The notes under the pieces: generated by a model
What the model was told of the DNA's origin: nothing
Databases searched by the model: none
What the model saw: only the letters and a program-made list of their open reading frames with translations
Translations under genes and position numbers: made by a program
Shown here: positions 31,048 through 40,187 of the stretch, in pieces
Layout: every line of letters starts with the position of its first letter
Position numbering within the stretch: position 1 is the stretch's first letter
NCBI RefSeq assembly: GCF_001895005.1
Contig: NZ_BCXH01000023.1
Coordinates: forward strand, 1 to 64,000
Source: Rhodococcus yunnanensis NBRC 103083
GTDB lineage: Bacteria > Actinomycetota > Actinomycetes > Mycobacteriales > Mycobacteriaceae
Reading direction: 5' to 3'
Length of the DNA: 64,000 nt

Positions 31048-33208
31048 CGATGACTCCTGTGGCCAGTGCCCAGACCTGCTCGGTTCCCGTGGCGGTCTCG
31101 ACCGTGCCGACTGCTGTGAACGTGTACGTGTTCGCCAGGGTGTCGCGCACTCGTTGGCTCACGAAGACACCTGGAGTTCGATCGACCGCGTGCACACGAT
31201 GGGCCAGATCGATCGCGTCTCCCCACAAGTCGTAGACCATCGATTTCTGGCCGACGAGTCCACTCGACAGTGGTCCACTGTCGACTCCGGCCCGCAGGGT
31301 GAGACGAGCGCCGTTCTGTGCGTTGAAACGACCGACGATCTCGCCCAGTTCGGTCGCGAACCTCACCACACGCTCGACATGGTCGACGCGGGGGACGACC
31401 AGTCCGCAGCTGGCGAGGAACCCGTTTCTCAGATTGCGCACGCGTTCGACACCGTGCCGCTCGGCGGCCTCTTCGAAACTGTGAATCAGCGCGTTGAATG
31501 CCGCGCTCGACTTCTCCGAGGAGATGCCGGCGGCATAGTCGCCGAAGCCCACCAACTCGGCGAAGATCACCGACACATCCTTGTGCTCGGCGCTGATGTT
31601 GGATTCGCCGTCGCGATACCGTTTCGCGACCGGCGCAGGCATCAGGTTGTGCAGAAGTTCCTCGTTCTCCTTCTGCTGTTCCTGCAGCAACTGCTGCTTC
31701 GTCGCCAAGCTGTGGCTCATGTCGTTGAATGCCCTTCCGAGCTCACCGAGTTCGTCGTCGGTGGTGACCGGAATGTCGACACCCAGATTTCCCGCGCTGA
31801 TCTCGCGGACAGCACCGGCCAGCTGCTTGAGCGGCCGAGTGAACACCCGGGCCAGCAGCAACGACAGCAGCGATACGAGCAGCACGATCGCCGCGGTCGA
31901 CAACGCGAGGTTGCGCGCGAACCGGTCCACCGGTGCCAACGCCTCGTCGGAGTCGATCTTCGCGACCAGCACCCAGTCGATTCCCGGAATGTCGAGAGGG
32001 GTGTACGCGACGAGTGTGTCCTCCCCGGTGTAATCGTCGGCGACCTCCACTCCGGTCTCACCGGCCAGTGCCGCGTTGACTGCAACGGTGTCGACCGGTT
32101 GAAGCAGAATGCTCCCACCGCGTGCCACTTCCAGCGCTGCCACCGAGGGTGATGTCCCGGAGCTCACGACGGTGTCGATGAAAGCATCGGGATCGGTGGT
32201 CAACATTCGCGACACCGAGCGCATCAGGCGATCGGGCCCGGCGAGATAGGTCTCACCGGTTTCACCCAGACCGTCCTCGACCCATCCGTTGTCGGCCGTC
32301 ATCACCGAGTTGATCGCCTCGATGGGCAGCTGCAAGGCCAGTACGCCTGCAATGACGCCGTCGGTACCGATCGGTGTCATGACCCACGATGTCGGCTTGT
32401 CGTACGACGGCGCATAACGCTGAAAGTCGGTCACCAGAGTGTCGTCGATCGAGCTCGCCTGCATCGCCTGCTCGAATCCGCTGGCCAGATTGGACGCGCG
32501 GTAGGGCCCGGTACGCACGTTGGTGCCCAGGTCGGCGCCCTTGTAGGCGCTGTAGACGACGGTTCCCGCCGGGTCGAGGATGAGTGAATCCTCGAATCCG
32601 AACCTGGTGGTCAAGTCCTCGAAGAACGGCTGGAACTTCGCATTGACCGCGGACCACGCACTGCTGTCGCCTGCCGTATCGACGCTGATGGCCGCCTCGA
32701 AGTCGCCGTTCGCGGGCACCGTGTACATGCTCTGCAGGTACCGTTCGGCTGGTCCGCGAGGAACGAACAGCGAAGGATCGACAGGTTTTCCGGTGTTCTC
32801 CTCGAGTGCGGGAGCGAACACGTCGGCGTAATAGGCGTCGAGTCCGGCCGTCTGAGCCGGTGTCGAGGTCTGCTCTGCCAATTCCCCGAACGCGGCGCTG
32901 AATTGGTTCGTAGCATCGATGGTGGTGGCACTGTGTGTGATCACTGCCGCGGAATTGCTGATCGAATTGAATCGCGCGGTGATTTCGCGCGCTCTCGATT
33001 CTCGAAGTTCGGTCAAACGATCGAATGCCGCACTGCGCAGAGAACTGGTTCCCGCGACATATCCGACCGCTCCGACGACGATGACCGATACCACGCTCAC
33101 GCTCAGCAGCATGACAAGAAGTTTGGACTGAATTCCGAAGGAGTAGAGGCGCTTCCGGGAGCCGAATAACCGCCTGGAAGCATGACTGTAATCGGGTGCA
33201 GCGGCCAA
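31040..33208 (-). CDS. Membrane class III nucleotidyl cyclase-like protein (degenerate)
   Basis: 722 residues: TM1 (~30-52), a large extracytoplasmic dCache-like sensor (~55-410), TM2, HAMP (~435-490), a coiled linker and a class III cyclase domain (~525-700). Key residues are altered: the first metal Asp of FADxVGF is Glu in VIFAELVGF, the second (IGDAY) is Asn in LRNGFLA, the substrate Lys is Arg, and the WGDxxNxAxR Asn is Asp. It may therefore be a poor or inactive cyclase and act as a sensor for the overlapping channel gene. Family assignment is sure; activity is inferred to be weak. Confidence 0.85.
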   Translation of the reverse strand: MAAAPDYSHASRRLFGSRKRLYSFGIQSKLLVMLLSVSVVSVIVVGAVGYVAGTSSLRSAAFDRLTELRESRAREITARFNSISNSAAVITHSATTIDATNQFSAAFGELAEQTSTPAQTAGLDAYYADVFAPALEENTGKPVDPSLFVPRGPAERYLQSMYTVPANGDFEAAISVDTAGDSSAWSAVNAKFQPFFEDLTTRFGFEDSLILDPAGTVVYSAYKGADLGTNVRTGPYRASNLASGFEQAMQASSIDDTLVTDFQRYAPSYDKPTSWVMTPIGTDGVIAGVLALQLPIEAINSVMTADNGWVEDGLGETGETYLAGPDRLMRSVSRMLTTDPDAFIDTVVSSGTSPSVAALEVARGGSILLQPVDTVAVNAALAGETGVEVADDYTGEDTLVAYTPLDIPGIDWVLVAKIDSDEALAPVDRFARNLALSTAAIVLLVSLLSLLLARVFTRPLKQLAGAVREISAGNLGVDIPVTTDDELGELGRAFNDMSHSLATKQQLLQEQQKENEELLHNLMPAPVAKRYRDGESNISAEHKDVSVIFAELVGFGDYAAGISSEKSSAAFNALIHSFEEAAERHGVERVRNLRNGFLASCGLVVPRVDHVERVVRFATELGEIVGRFNAQNGARLTLRAGVDSGPLSSGLVGQKSMVYDLWGDAIDLAHRVHAVDRTPGVFVSQRVRDTLANTYTFTAVGTVETATGTEQVWALATGVIDV

Positions 33209-33428
33209 CTCGGATCACCATTTCTCGGATTGGAGTCGCATGCCGCTACTCGAGTGAATCGGATATTAGCCGATCCGCAAGACATTCGGCGACCTAACGA
33301 TCGAGAGATCCTCGGGGAAAAACAATCATGAAAATCGAAATATCGACCTAAATTGTTCTCTGGTATGTTTTCGATTCGATCGGGACTTCGGAGTGTGGAC
33401 TTCGAGGTTGCCAGTAAGGAGTCCACCC

Positions 33429-33740
33429 ATGCCTGCTCTCGAACTCCGACCCAACTGCGAACTGTGCGATATGGACCTACCGCCGTTCTCGGTGGATGCA
33501 CGCATCTGTTCGTTCGAATGCACTTTCTGCGCCGGTTGCGTCGCTCGGCTGTCGAACGTGTGCCCCAATTGCGGGGGCGGGTTCGCACCTCGCCCGATTC
33601 GGCCGTCGACCGAGTGGAGGCCAGGGCTCTCGACGACGCATCGGCCTGCGTCGACCACGCGCGTGCACACGCCCTATTCCCAGGTCGAGCTCGACGACTT
33701 CGCCGATCGCGTCAAAGCCATCGCACCGCAGGACCGGTGA
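33429..33740 (+). CDS. DUF1272 zinc-finger-like protein
   Basis: A 103-residue protein whose N-terminal half is the DUF1272 cysteine cluster: LRPNCELCDMDLPPFS, ICSFECTFCAGC and SNVCPNCGGGF, with at least eight cysteines suited to bind two zinc ions. The C-terminal half is basic/Thr-rich and ends with a short helix. Ribosome site AAGGAG precedes ATG 33429. Function of the family is unknown. Confidence 0.85.
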   Translation: MPALELRPNCELCDMDLPPFSVDARICSFECTFCAGCVARLSNVCPNCGGGFAPRPIRPSTEWRPGLSTTHRPASTTRVHTPYSQVELDDFADRVKAIAPQDR

Positions 33741-33753
33741 TCGGTTCCCGCTC

Positions 33754-34251
33754 TCAGGCGTCCAGGCGCCCGGACAGTTTTGCCGGGCTGCCGACGTAGA
33801 CGGAATCGGGCTCGCAGTCCTTGGTCACGAGAGAGTTGGCGCCGATCACGGTGCCTGCGCCGATGGTGACGCCGGGCAGAATCACCGACCCCGAACCGAT
33901 CCAGCATCCGTCGCCGATGGAGACCGACTGCGCGGTGAGGGTGGACGCCCGTTGAGTCGCAGGTCCGGTCTGATGGCTCGAGGTCAGAATGCGCACGTGG
34001 TCGGCGATGAAAACACCGTCCCCGATCGAGATGTCGGCGACGGTGTCGAAGTAGCAACTGTGATTGATGAAGCACCGCGCCCCGACATGTAGGTAGCCCA
34101 GACCCTGGACGACGAAGTTCCCGCCGATGAGCAACGCGCCGCGGAACGTGACCCCGGCGAACTGCAGCACGGTCGCACGACGCACCCGCGGTACGAGGGA
34201 CCAGTTCGCTACGCCGACGAGAAATGCCTGTCTTCCGTATGTATGACCCAC
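33754..34251 (-). CDS. Left-handed beta-helix acyltransferase (hexapeptide repeat)
   Basis: 165 residues with a run of hexapeptide repeats (IGDGVFIADHVRI, ISIGDG, VSIGDGCWIGSGSVILPGVTIGAGTVIGANSLV) that build a trimeric beta-helix like maltose or virginiamycin acetyltransferases. The catalytic His is likely in the SSHQTG loop. It closes with DSVYVGSPAKL, a typical end. Acetyl-CoA acceptor unknown; a sugar or cell-wall intermediate is plausible. Convergent with the DUF1272 gene, 13 bp apart. Confidence 0.85.
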   Translation of the reverse strand: MGHTYGRQAFLVGVANWSLVPRVRRATVLQFAGVTFRGALLIGGNFVVQGLGYLHVGARCFINHSCYFDTVADISIGDGVFIADHVRILTSSHQTGPATQRASTLTAQSVSIGDGCWIGSGSVILPGVTIGAGTVIGANSLVTKDCEPDSVYVGSPAKLSGRLDA

Positions 34252-34288
34252 CGGCGCATCCTATCCGGAGTGCGAACCGATCGAGCTG

Positions 34289-36478
34289 TCATCGCTGCTG
34301 TCGTGCCAACGCCGAGGGCCACCAGATCTTTCGTCCGATGTCGTAGGACAGGGCGGGAACCAGAATGCTGCGTACCACGATGGTGTCGAGCAGAACTCCG
34401 AACGCGACGGCGAATCCGATCTCCGCCAGGAACACGAGGGGGAGAACTCCGAGCACCGCGAAGGTTGCGGCGAGTACGACTCCCGCCGAGGTGATCACTC
34501 CACCGGTGACGGCGAGACCGCGCAGAATGCCACTGTGCGTTCCGTGTTGAAGCGTCTCCTCGCGCACACGCGTCATCAGGAAGATGTTGTAGTCGATCCC
34601 GAGCGCGACCAGGAAGACGAACGCGAAGAGCGGGAAGGACTGATCGGCACCGGCGAACCCGAACACGTGCGTGAACACCAGCCCGCTCACGCCGAGCGTC
34701 GCCGCGAAGGACAGCACGACGGTGGCGATAAGTATCAACGGAATGAGCAACGCGCGCAACAGGATCGACAGAACGAAGAAAATCACCACCAGCACGATCG
34801 GGATGATCAGGTTCCGGTCGTGTACCGACGCTGCCTGCACGTCCACCGTGGCAGCGGAGTTTCCACCGACGAGCGCATCGGCTCCGTCGATGGCGTGCAC
34901 CGCATCACGCAGCCGCTCGATCGTGGCAAGAGCGGCAGGCGAATCGGGGGAATCGGCGAGTGTGGCGTTGATCAGAATTCGGCCATCGGCCGGCTGTACT
35001 TGCAACGACTGCGGCGCACACCCGGTCTGCGCGGCGATCGCCGCAGGCCCGACCGTCTTGATCAACTCCGCCACTTTCGCGAAATCGACCTGTATGCACA
35101 CCGATCCGGGTGTCTGTGCGACGCCGTCGGTGGCCGCGGCCACACGGATGACCTCGTCCGCCGAATCCGCGGCCGCGATGATGACGGCGGGCGCGCCGGT
35201 ACCGGGGTCGAACTTCGATGTGTAGAGCTCCTGCCCGACGACCGCCTCGGGACGGTTGGTGAATGCCTGTGTCGTCGTCAGCCCCGAGGTGTCGAGGGCT
35301 GCGATTCCGAGGACGCACAGCAGCAGCAGAACCGTCGCACCGATCCATGCAGGTCGGTGCCTCGATCCGATGGCGTCGGCGATCCGTCCCCAGATGCCAT
35401 GGGTGGTGAGATCGGCGGCATGGTCGACCTCGGGTCGTTTCGGCCAGAACACCCACCGGCCGCACAGTGACAGTGCAACCGGAAGGAACGTCATCATCAC
35501 CAGCACCGTGCACGCGATGCCGATTGCGGCAACCGGACCGAGGCTCTTGTTGGAGTTGAGTTCCGAGAACATCAGACACAGCAATCCGACGATCACCGTT
35601 CCCGCCGAAGCGCCGATGGCGGGCGCGGACTCCTTCCACGCCTTGATCATCGCGTCGAACCGATTCGGATGAGTGTGCAGTTCTTCCCGGTACCGCGATA
35701 TCAGCAAGAGCGCGTAGTCGGTGCCCGCGCCGATGACGAGGACGAACAATATGCCCTGGCTCTGACCGGTCAATGTCAATATCTCGTGCTCGGCGAGGTA
35801 GTAGATGATCAGCGACGCCAGTCCGACGGCCAGGACCGCAGACAGAATCGGGAAGACCCACAGCACCGGTGATCTGTAGACGATCAACAGAATCAGGATC
35901 ACCACCAGCAACGCCGCTCCGAGCAGAGCGCCGTCGAGACCGGCGAATGCGTCGATGAACGCCACGAGAAGCCCGCCTGGCCCCGCAGGCAGAACCTCGA
36001 CGTCGTCGGCAACGGACTCGCTTGCGGTGTCGATGACGGTCTGCTCGGTCAATGCGAGAACTTCGCCGGTGACGTCGACACCGTCCGCTTTCGCGACGAG
36101 GGGTACGTACATCGAGGCCGTGCGGCCGTCCACCGAATACTGCGGCGGCCCCATGCCGTCGCCGTCCACTCCGTCGATCGCCGCGATCTTCTGCTCGGCC
36201 GACGAGATCGCGGACTTGTCCCCGTCCGTCAGGCCGGAATCCCGGTCGAACAGAACGAAACCTGGTATCGACTGGACGGTCAGGAACGACGCGGACTCGT
36301 TCGCGACGATCGTCGATTCGGCCGACCCAGGCAGGTACGACGCATTGTCGTTCTTCTGAACCTCGCCCAGCTTGGCCTGGTAACTGCCGCCGAACCCGCC
36401 GAGTAACAGCGTTGCAGCCGCAATGGCGACGATCGTGAAGATCGGCCACCGGAAGGGGGATCGGCGGATGGGCCCCAT
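34289..36478 (-). CDS. MMPL/RND-family transporter
   Basis: 729 residues, 12 predicted TM helices in two halves, each with an MMPL domain. TM4-TM5 region with GAGTDYALLLISRYREEL and its repeat GIDYNIFLMTRVREETL carry the conserved Asp-Tyr proton-relay motifs. In mycolate bacteria these pumps move lipids or siderophores; this one is shorter than mycobacterial MmpL proteins and closer to Streptomyces types. ATG 36478 follows GAGGAGA; the longer frame upstream is unsupported. The substrate is not indicated. Confidence 0.9.
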   Translation of the reverse strand: MGPIRRSPFRWPIFTIVAIAAATLLLGGFGGSYQAKLGEVQKNDNASYLPGSAESTIVANESASFLTVQSIPGFVLFDRDSGLTDGDKSAISSAEQKIAAIDGVDGDGMGPPQYSVDGRTASMYVPLVAKADGVDVTGEVLALTEQTVIDTASESVADDVEVLPAGPGGLLVAFIDAFAGLDGALLGAALLVVILILLIVYRSPVLWVFPILSAVLAVGLASLIIYYLAEHEILTLTGQSQGILFVLVIGAGTDYALLLISRYREELHTHPNRFDAMIKAWKESAPAIGASAGTVIVGLLCLMFSELNSNKSLGPVAAIGIACTVLVMMTFLPVALSLCGRWVFWPKRPEVDHAADLTTHGIWGRIADAIGSRHRPAWIGATVLLLLCVLGIAALDTSGLTTTQAFTNRPEAVVGQELYTSKFDPGTGAPAVIIAAADSADEVIRVAAATDGVAQTPGSVCIQVDFAKVAELIKTVGPAAIAAQTGCAPQSLQVQPADGRILINATLADSPDSPAALATIERLRDAVHAIDGADALVGGNSAATVDVQAASVHDRNLIIPIVLVVIFFVLSILLRALLIPLILIATVVLSFAATLGVSGLVFTHVFGFAGADQSFPLFAFVFLVALGIDYNIFLMTRVREETLQHGTHSGILRGLAVTGGVITSAGVVLAATFAVLGVLPLVFLAEIGFAVAFGVLLDTIVVRSILVPALSYDIGRKIWWPSALARQQR

Positions 36479-36746
36479 CTGGTTCTCCTCGAATGCTGTG
36501 CATGCGAAAAAAATCGGTGGTCCAGTACACCATGCACTCGGTCGTCGTGGTCGGCGAAGCGAGAAGAGCAGGTGGCACCGGGCAGGTGGGTGTGCACCGG
36601 TAGGATCGTGGAGAAATGTGTGTTCAGAGTCGATCGACGGCGCAGTGTGGGGACGCGCCGCCCCGGCTGTGGAGTGCTCGATCGCCGAGTACGCGAGCGC
36701 GTGTGGGACGCTCGAACGCAGCCCTGACCAGCTAAACGGAGTGTGA

Positions 36747-37202
36747 ATGTCGTTCGAGATTGTCGACCTCGAGGAAACGTGGGTCGCCGGTCTTCCAGTT
36801 CGTAGCCCCAAGCGCGCGCTCGGAAGGTTGAATGACCCTGCCCTGGATCTCGCGTGGTCCTCGGTACTCAATCAGGATTTGGCCGGTCCGCTCGCCGCGA
36901 TCTATACGGACTTCGCGCCCGGAATCGGTTCGTACAACACACAGATCGTCGGGTATCAGTGCTCCGCGTTGAGCAAAGTCACGCGAGGGCATCTCGTAGC
37001 AAGGGTTCCGCGTGCGAAATACGCGAAATTCTCTGCGGTCGGCTACTTTCCGGAAATCATGACGCGGCTGTGGAAGCAGATCGACCATGCCGAAGAGCAA
37101 GGCGAGATCACGCGATCGTTCACGGCGGACTACGAGTGTTACCCGCACGCGTACAAGATCGATCTGTACCTGTCCATCGAGCAGTCGGGGTCGAAAGCGT
37201 GA
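36747..37202 (+). CDS. GyrI-like / effector-binding domain protein
   Basis: A 151-residue stand-alone effector-binding domain, the fold shared by GyrI/SbmC and the ligand half of some AraC and MerR regulators: IVDLEETWVAGLPV, PLAAIYTDFAPG, VARVPRAKYAKFSAVGYFP, then TADYECYP and a closing strand KIDLYLSIEQ. It may bind amphipathic drugs. The stop overlaps the next start by 4 bp (GTGA), so this gene and the next are co-translated paralogues. Confidence 0.75.
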   Translation: MSFEIVDLEETWVAGLPVRSPKRALGRLNDPALDLAWSSVLNQDLAGPLAAIYTDFAPGIGSYNTQIVGYQCSALSKVTRGHLVARVPRAKYAKFSAVGYFPEIMTRLWKQIDHAEEQGEITRSFTADYECYPHAYKIDLYLSIEQSGSKA

Positions 37203-37633
37203 CACATCGGGTAACTGCTCGGCCCGCAGAACTGTTCGGGGGACTTGTCGCACCTCGGGTCACTCCCGGCGCCGAAGCCAGCAACAGTGAGCTCTTCAGA
37301 TTCCTGCGTGAGCGCATCCGCGAGCGGTATTCCGACGGGGTCGATGTGAGCACGGTCTTCGTGCCGGACGCACACGGTGTCGTCAACGCGGTGGTTGCGA
37401 CTCGCTACCTCTCGCCCGCCGACGTTCCCATCGGCGACGTCTTCTTCGAAGTGCCCACCGGTGTGTACGCGGTGTTCGAACCCAGCGGCACACTGAAGGA
37501 TCCGATCGACGACGTCTGGACACAGGCCGAGGATGCCACCGCGGCGGGGGCTATATTCCGTGCCTACAAAGAAGACATCGAAGTCGTTACAAATTCGGGT
37601 GGAGTGGAACTTTATATCTCGATTGTTATCTGA
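37199..37633 (+). CDS. GyrI-like / effector-binding domain protein (paralogue)
   Basis: 144 residues, GTG start inside the end of the previous gene. Similar order of strands: ELFGGLVAPRV, VNAVVATRYLSPADVPIGD, VFFEVPTGVYAVFEPSG, AIFRAYKEDIEV, and the final VELYISIVI. Two adjacent effector-binding domains could form a heterodimer. Divergent from the MMPL transporter gene, so a link to drug or lipid export is possible but unproven. Confidence 0.7.
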   Translation: MTHRVTARPAELFGGLVAPRVTPGAEASNSELFRFLRERIRERYSDGVDVSTVFVPDAHGVVNAVVATRYLSPADVPIGDVFFEVPTGVYAVFEPSGTLKDPIDDVWTQAEDATAAGAIFRAYKEDIEVVTNSGGVELYISIVI

Positions 37634-37679
37634 ATCCGTGAACGTGTCACGCATTTGTCACTTGTAGATCACAATAGAA

Positions 37680-37706
37680 GCAGGCATACGGTTAGTATTA
37701 TCCTGC
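37680..37706. promoter_or_regulatory. Imperfect palindrome upstream of the TetR gene
   Basis: GCAGG-c-ATAC-ggtta-GTAT-tat-CCTGC: two nested inverted arms (GCAGG/CCTGC and ATAC/GTAT) in the 188-bp gap before the TetR-family gene. Size and form fit an operator for a dimeric repressor that controls its own gene. Confidence 0.45.
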
Positions 37707-37820
37707 GCAACGGGCCCATGACAGGTCCGACGAATTCGAGACAACGGGTTCAACCAAGCCATGTGGTGACAGCAAGGCAGCGTCGGTGTCGGTAGAGGCA
37801 ACTGAGCAGGGGTGAAAAAC

Positions 37821-38495
37821 ATGGTTAGGCAATTGAGAGCAGAAGCAACACGTGCGGCAGCGCTTCGCGCCGCGGCGGATCTCTTTCTCGAGGTCGGACA
37901 TGCTAATGCGACATTGAGTCAGGTGTCCGCGCAGTCCGGCGTCACCAAGGGCGCGTTGTATTTCCATTTCGCGTCGAAGGAAGAGCTTGCCCGCGCGATC
38001 GTCGACGAGGGACACGAGCGCGTGTCGACCGCATGTGCAGGACTGGTGGACAGCCGGTCACCCGCTCTCGAATCCGTCATCGGAATCTCGTACTCGGTAC
38101 TCGAACTCGCCGCCTCCGATCCGCTCGTTCGCGTGATGTACCGACTGCAGATGGAGATCGACGGGTCCGAGACGGCACGAGGAAGTGTCTTCGGTACCTG
38201 GGGAACGATCTTCGAGCATCTCTTCGACCGCGCGATCGAGCACGGTGACGTCGCCGACCATCTCGACTCGGGTAATGCTGCGCTGCTGGTCTGCGAAATG
38301 CTTGCCGGAGTACTGATGGTGTCCGAGGCTCAGTCGACGTTGGAGACGGCGCCGTCGCGCATGGAGAAGGTCTGGCACACCGTGCTGCCCTCGCTCGTGC
38401 CGCCGAACAAGCTCGGATACTTCCGCGAGTTCGCCGCGCGAAGCCTGTCCAGTTTCGTTCCGTCCGACATGACGGTGACGTCGGTTCACGCCTAG
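37821..38495 (+). CDS. TetR-family regulator (gamma-butyrolactone-receptor-like)
   Basis: 224 residues. The HTH region (VRQLRAEATRAAALRAAADLF, then SQVSAQSGVTKGALYFHFASK) closely follows the ArpA/ScbR autoregulator-receptor pattern, though this does not prove a butyrolactone ligand. The rest is an all-helical ligand domain. ATG 37821 gives the usual M-x-R/K-Q-L-R start; a GTG 9 bp upstream is an alternative. A palindrome upstream suggests autoregulation. Targets are unknown. Confidence 0.85.
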   Translation: MVRQLRAEATRAAALRAAADLFLEVGHANATLSQVSAQSGVTKGALYFHFASKEELARAIVDEGHERVSTACAGLVDSRSPALESVIGISYSVLELAASDPLVRVMYRLQMEIDGSETARGSVFGTWGTIFEHLFDRAIEHGDVADHLDSGNAALLVCEMLAGVLMVSEAQSTLETAPSRMEKVWHTVLPSLVPPNKLGYFREFAARSLSSFVPSDMTVTSVHA

Positions 38496-38569
38496 ATTCA
38501 TCGCCCGTGGATCGATCCCCGCGGCCAGGACGGTTGCGGGGAGTCGGTGTCGAGCGGACACTGTGTGAC

Positions 38570-38740
38570 ATGGAGCACACAGTCACGACGCACAGAATGT
38601 CCGACGCCGAACTTCGCAAGGCAATCGGGACCCTTCAGAGCCGTGCCGACGACGCGCGCAAGAGGGGGGCCGATCAGGATGCCCAGCACATCGAACGGAC
38701 CATCGCCGGGTACCGCGAGGAGATGAGCAAGCGTCTCTAG
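38570..38740 (+). CDS. Small charged hypothetical protein
   Basis: A 56-residue protein, mostly one long charged helix: MSDAELRKAIGTLQSRADDA, then RKRGADQDAQHIERTIAGYR and a short basic end. ATG 38570 chosen; the internal Met of MSDAEL could also start it. The stop overlaps the end of the convergent reductase gene by 4 bp. No family recognised. The even codon use and helical pattern support a real gene. Confidence 0.5.
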   Translation: MEHTVTTHRMSDAELRKAIGTLQSRADDARKRGADQDAQHIERTIAGYREEMSKRL

Positions 38741-39459
38741 GCGCTCGATCCGGTAGGTCCGAATCGTTCGGTCTTGATTCGATGAGGTAGGTGCCCCATC
38801 GACACCAGGGCGTCGGCCACCGCCTCGACGAAGCCTGTCGGACCGCACACGAAACATCGTGGTGCGAAGTCCGCCGGCCACCCGTGCGCGGCGATGTCCG
38901 CGGCCGAGAGCCTTCCGGGGCGGGTAGACAGTCCTTCGGGATTTCGGCGCGTGTACCGGTAACTGACGTCGATCCCGCCCGGCAGCGCCCGCAGTTCCGA
39001 CGCGAACATCGATTCCGCAGGTGAACGCACCGAATAGATCAACCTGAACGGTGTCTGCCGTTCCTCCGACACCCTGGCTCGAACCATCGCCATCAGCGGC
39101 ACGACGCCGGATCCTCCGGCCACCAGCAGCACAGGCGCGGGATCCGCGCGATCCCACACGAACCATCCTCCGATCGGACCGCGGAGTTCGATCTGCTCGC
39201 CCACCTGCAGAGTGTCCGTCAGATACGGCGAGACCTCCCCGTCGTCGACTGTCTGGACCGTCAGCACGACGGTGGCGCCGTCACTGGGGTGAGCCATGGA
39301 GTAGCTGCGTTGGGCGCTGTATCCGTCCTCGGCCGTCAGGCGAACGTCCAGGTGCTGGCCGGGTAGGTGCCCTGGCCATCCGGGGACGTCGAAGACGAGC
39401 GTCGACGCGGTCGCAGTTTCTCGGTGCTTGTTCGTCAGAGTTGCGACGAGCCACTTCAT
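38737..39459 (-). CDS. Ferredoxin-NADP+ reductase-like flavoprotein
   Basis: 240 residues. FAD-binding barrel with RSYSMAHPSD (R-x-Y-S motif) and GPIGGWF, then an NAD(P)-binding fold (LLVAGGSGVVPLMAMVR) and the C-terminal CGPTGFVEAV. No 2Fe-2S domain is attached. It starts 4 bp after the stop of the molybdopterin oxidoreductase gene, so the two form an operon and the flavoprotein most likely feeds electrons to or from that enzyme. Partner assignment is inferred. Confidence 0.9.
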   Translation of the reverse strand: MKWLVATLTNKHRETATASTLVFDVPGWPGHLPGQHLDVRLTAEDGYSAQRSYSMAHPSDGATVVLTVQTVDDGEVSPYLTDTLQVGEQIELRGPIGGWFVWDRADPAPVLLVAGGSGVVPLMAMVRARVSEERQTPFRLIYSVRSPAESMFASELRALPGGIDVSYRYTRRNPEGLSTRPGRLSAADIAAHGWPADFAPRCFVCGPTGFVEAVADALVSMGHLPHRIKTERFGPTGSSA

Positions 39460-39463
39460 CGAC

Positions 39464-40063
39464 TCAGTCTCCCTGATACCTCTGTTCCTGCCAGGGATCG
39501 CCGTAGTCGTGGTATCCGTTGCGCTCCCAGAATCCAGGCTCGTCGCGCATCATCAACGTCAGCTTCTGCACCCATTTCGCCGACTTCCAGAAATACAGGT
39601 GAGGCACGAGAAGCCTTGCCGGGCCGCCATGTTCGGGGTGCAAAGGCTTTCCGTCGTATTCGAATGCCAACCAGGCCTTGCCGCCGCGCAATTCGTTCAA
39701 CGGCAGGTTGGTGGTGTAGCCGTCGAAACCGTGTGCCATGACATGCGTCGCCGAGGTCTCGATGCCGCCGAGGAATGTATCGAGAGAGACTCCACGCCAG
39801 CGGGTATCGAGCTTGGACCACTTGGTGACGCAATGAATGTCCACCGTCGGTTTCTCGTCGGGGAGCGCGCGCATCTGCTGCCAGTTCCAGCGATGCTTCT
39901 CACCCATCTCGGTGGACACGGTGAACTCCCAACGATCGGTGTCGACTCTGGGAGTCGGACCCGCCGACAGCACGGGAAAGTCCGTCGCCAAATATTGGCC
40001 GGGTGGGGTTCGGCCGTCGTTCCCGCGGCGCTTGCCGTGGAAACCCTTCGAAACGATCGCCAT
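39464..40063 (-). CDS. Molybdopterin-dependent oxidoreductase (sulfite-oxidase fold)
   Basis: 199 residues: the Mo-pterin domain of the sulfite oxidase/MsrP family without other domains. TVDIHCVTKWSKLDTRWRGVSLD holds the cysteine that ligates molybdenum and the surrounding basic patch. Later VMAHGFDGYTTNLPLNELRGGKAWLAF and HGGPARLLVPHLYFWKSAKWV match the family closely. No Tat signal is visible, so it is probably cytoplasmic. ATG 40063 follows a perfect AGGAGG. Likely paired with the downstream flavin reductase; substrate unknown. Confidence 0.9.
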   Translation of the reverse strand: MAIVSKGFHGKRRGNDGRTPPGQYLATDFPVLSAGPTPRVDTDRWEFTVSTEMGEKHRWNWQQMRALPDEKPTVDIHCVTKWSKLDTRWRGVSLDTFLGGIETSATHVMAHGFDGYTTNLPLNELRGGKAWLAFEYDGKPLHPEHGGPARLLVPHLYFWKSAKWVQKLTLMMRDEPGFWERNGYHDYGDPWQEQRYQGD

Positions 40064-40187
40064 GGATCCTCCTGTGCAACAGGACTCGAAGTCTCCTCCT
40101 GCCAGGCACATTCTTTCAACTCGGACCACGCGTATGGTGCAGGTGAGACTGGAGCATCGGCGACGAGAGATGGGGACGAGTCAGAAG

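Noticed and set aside
30899..32152. Long plus-strand frame opposite the cyclase and channel genes
   Set aside because: No domain content and fully covered by two well-supported minus-strand genes.
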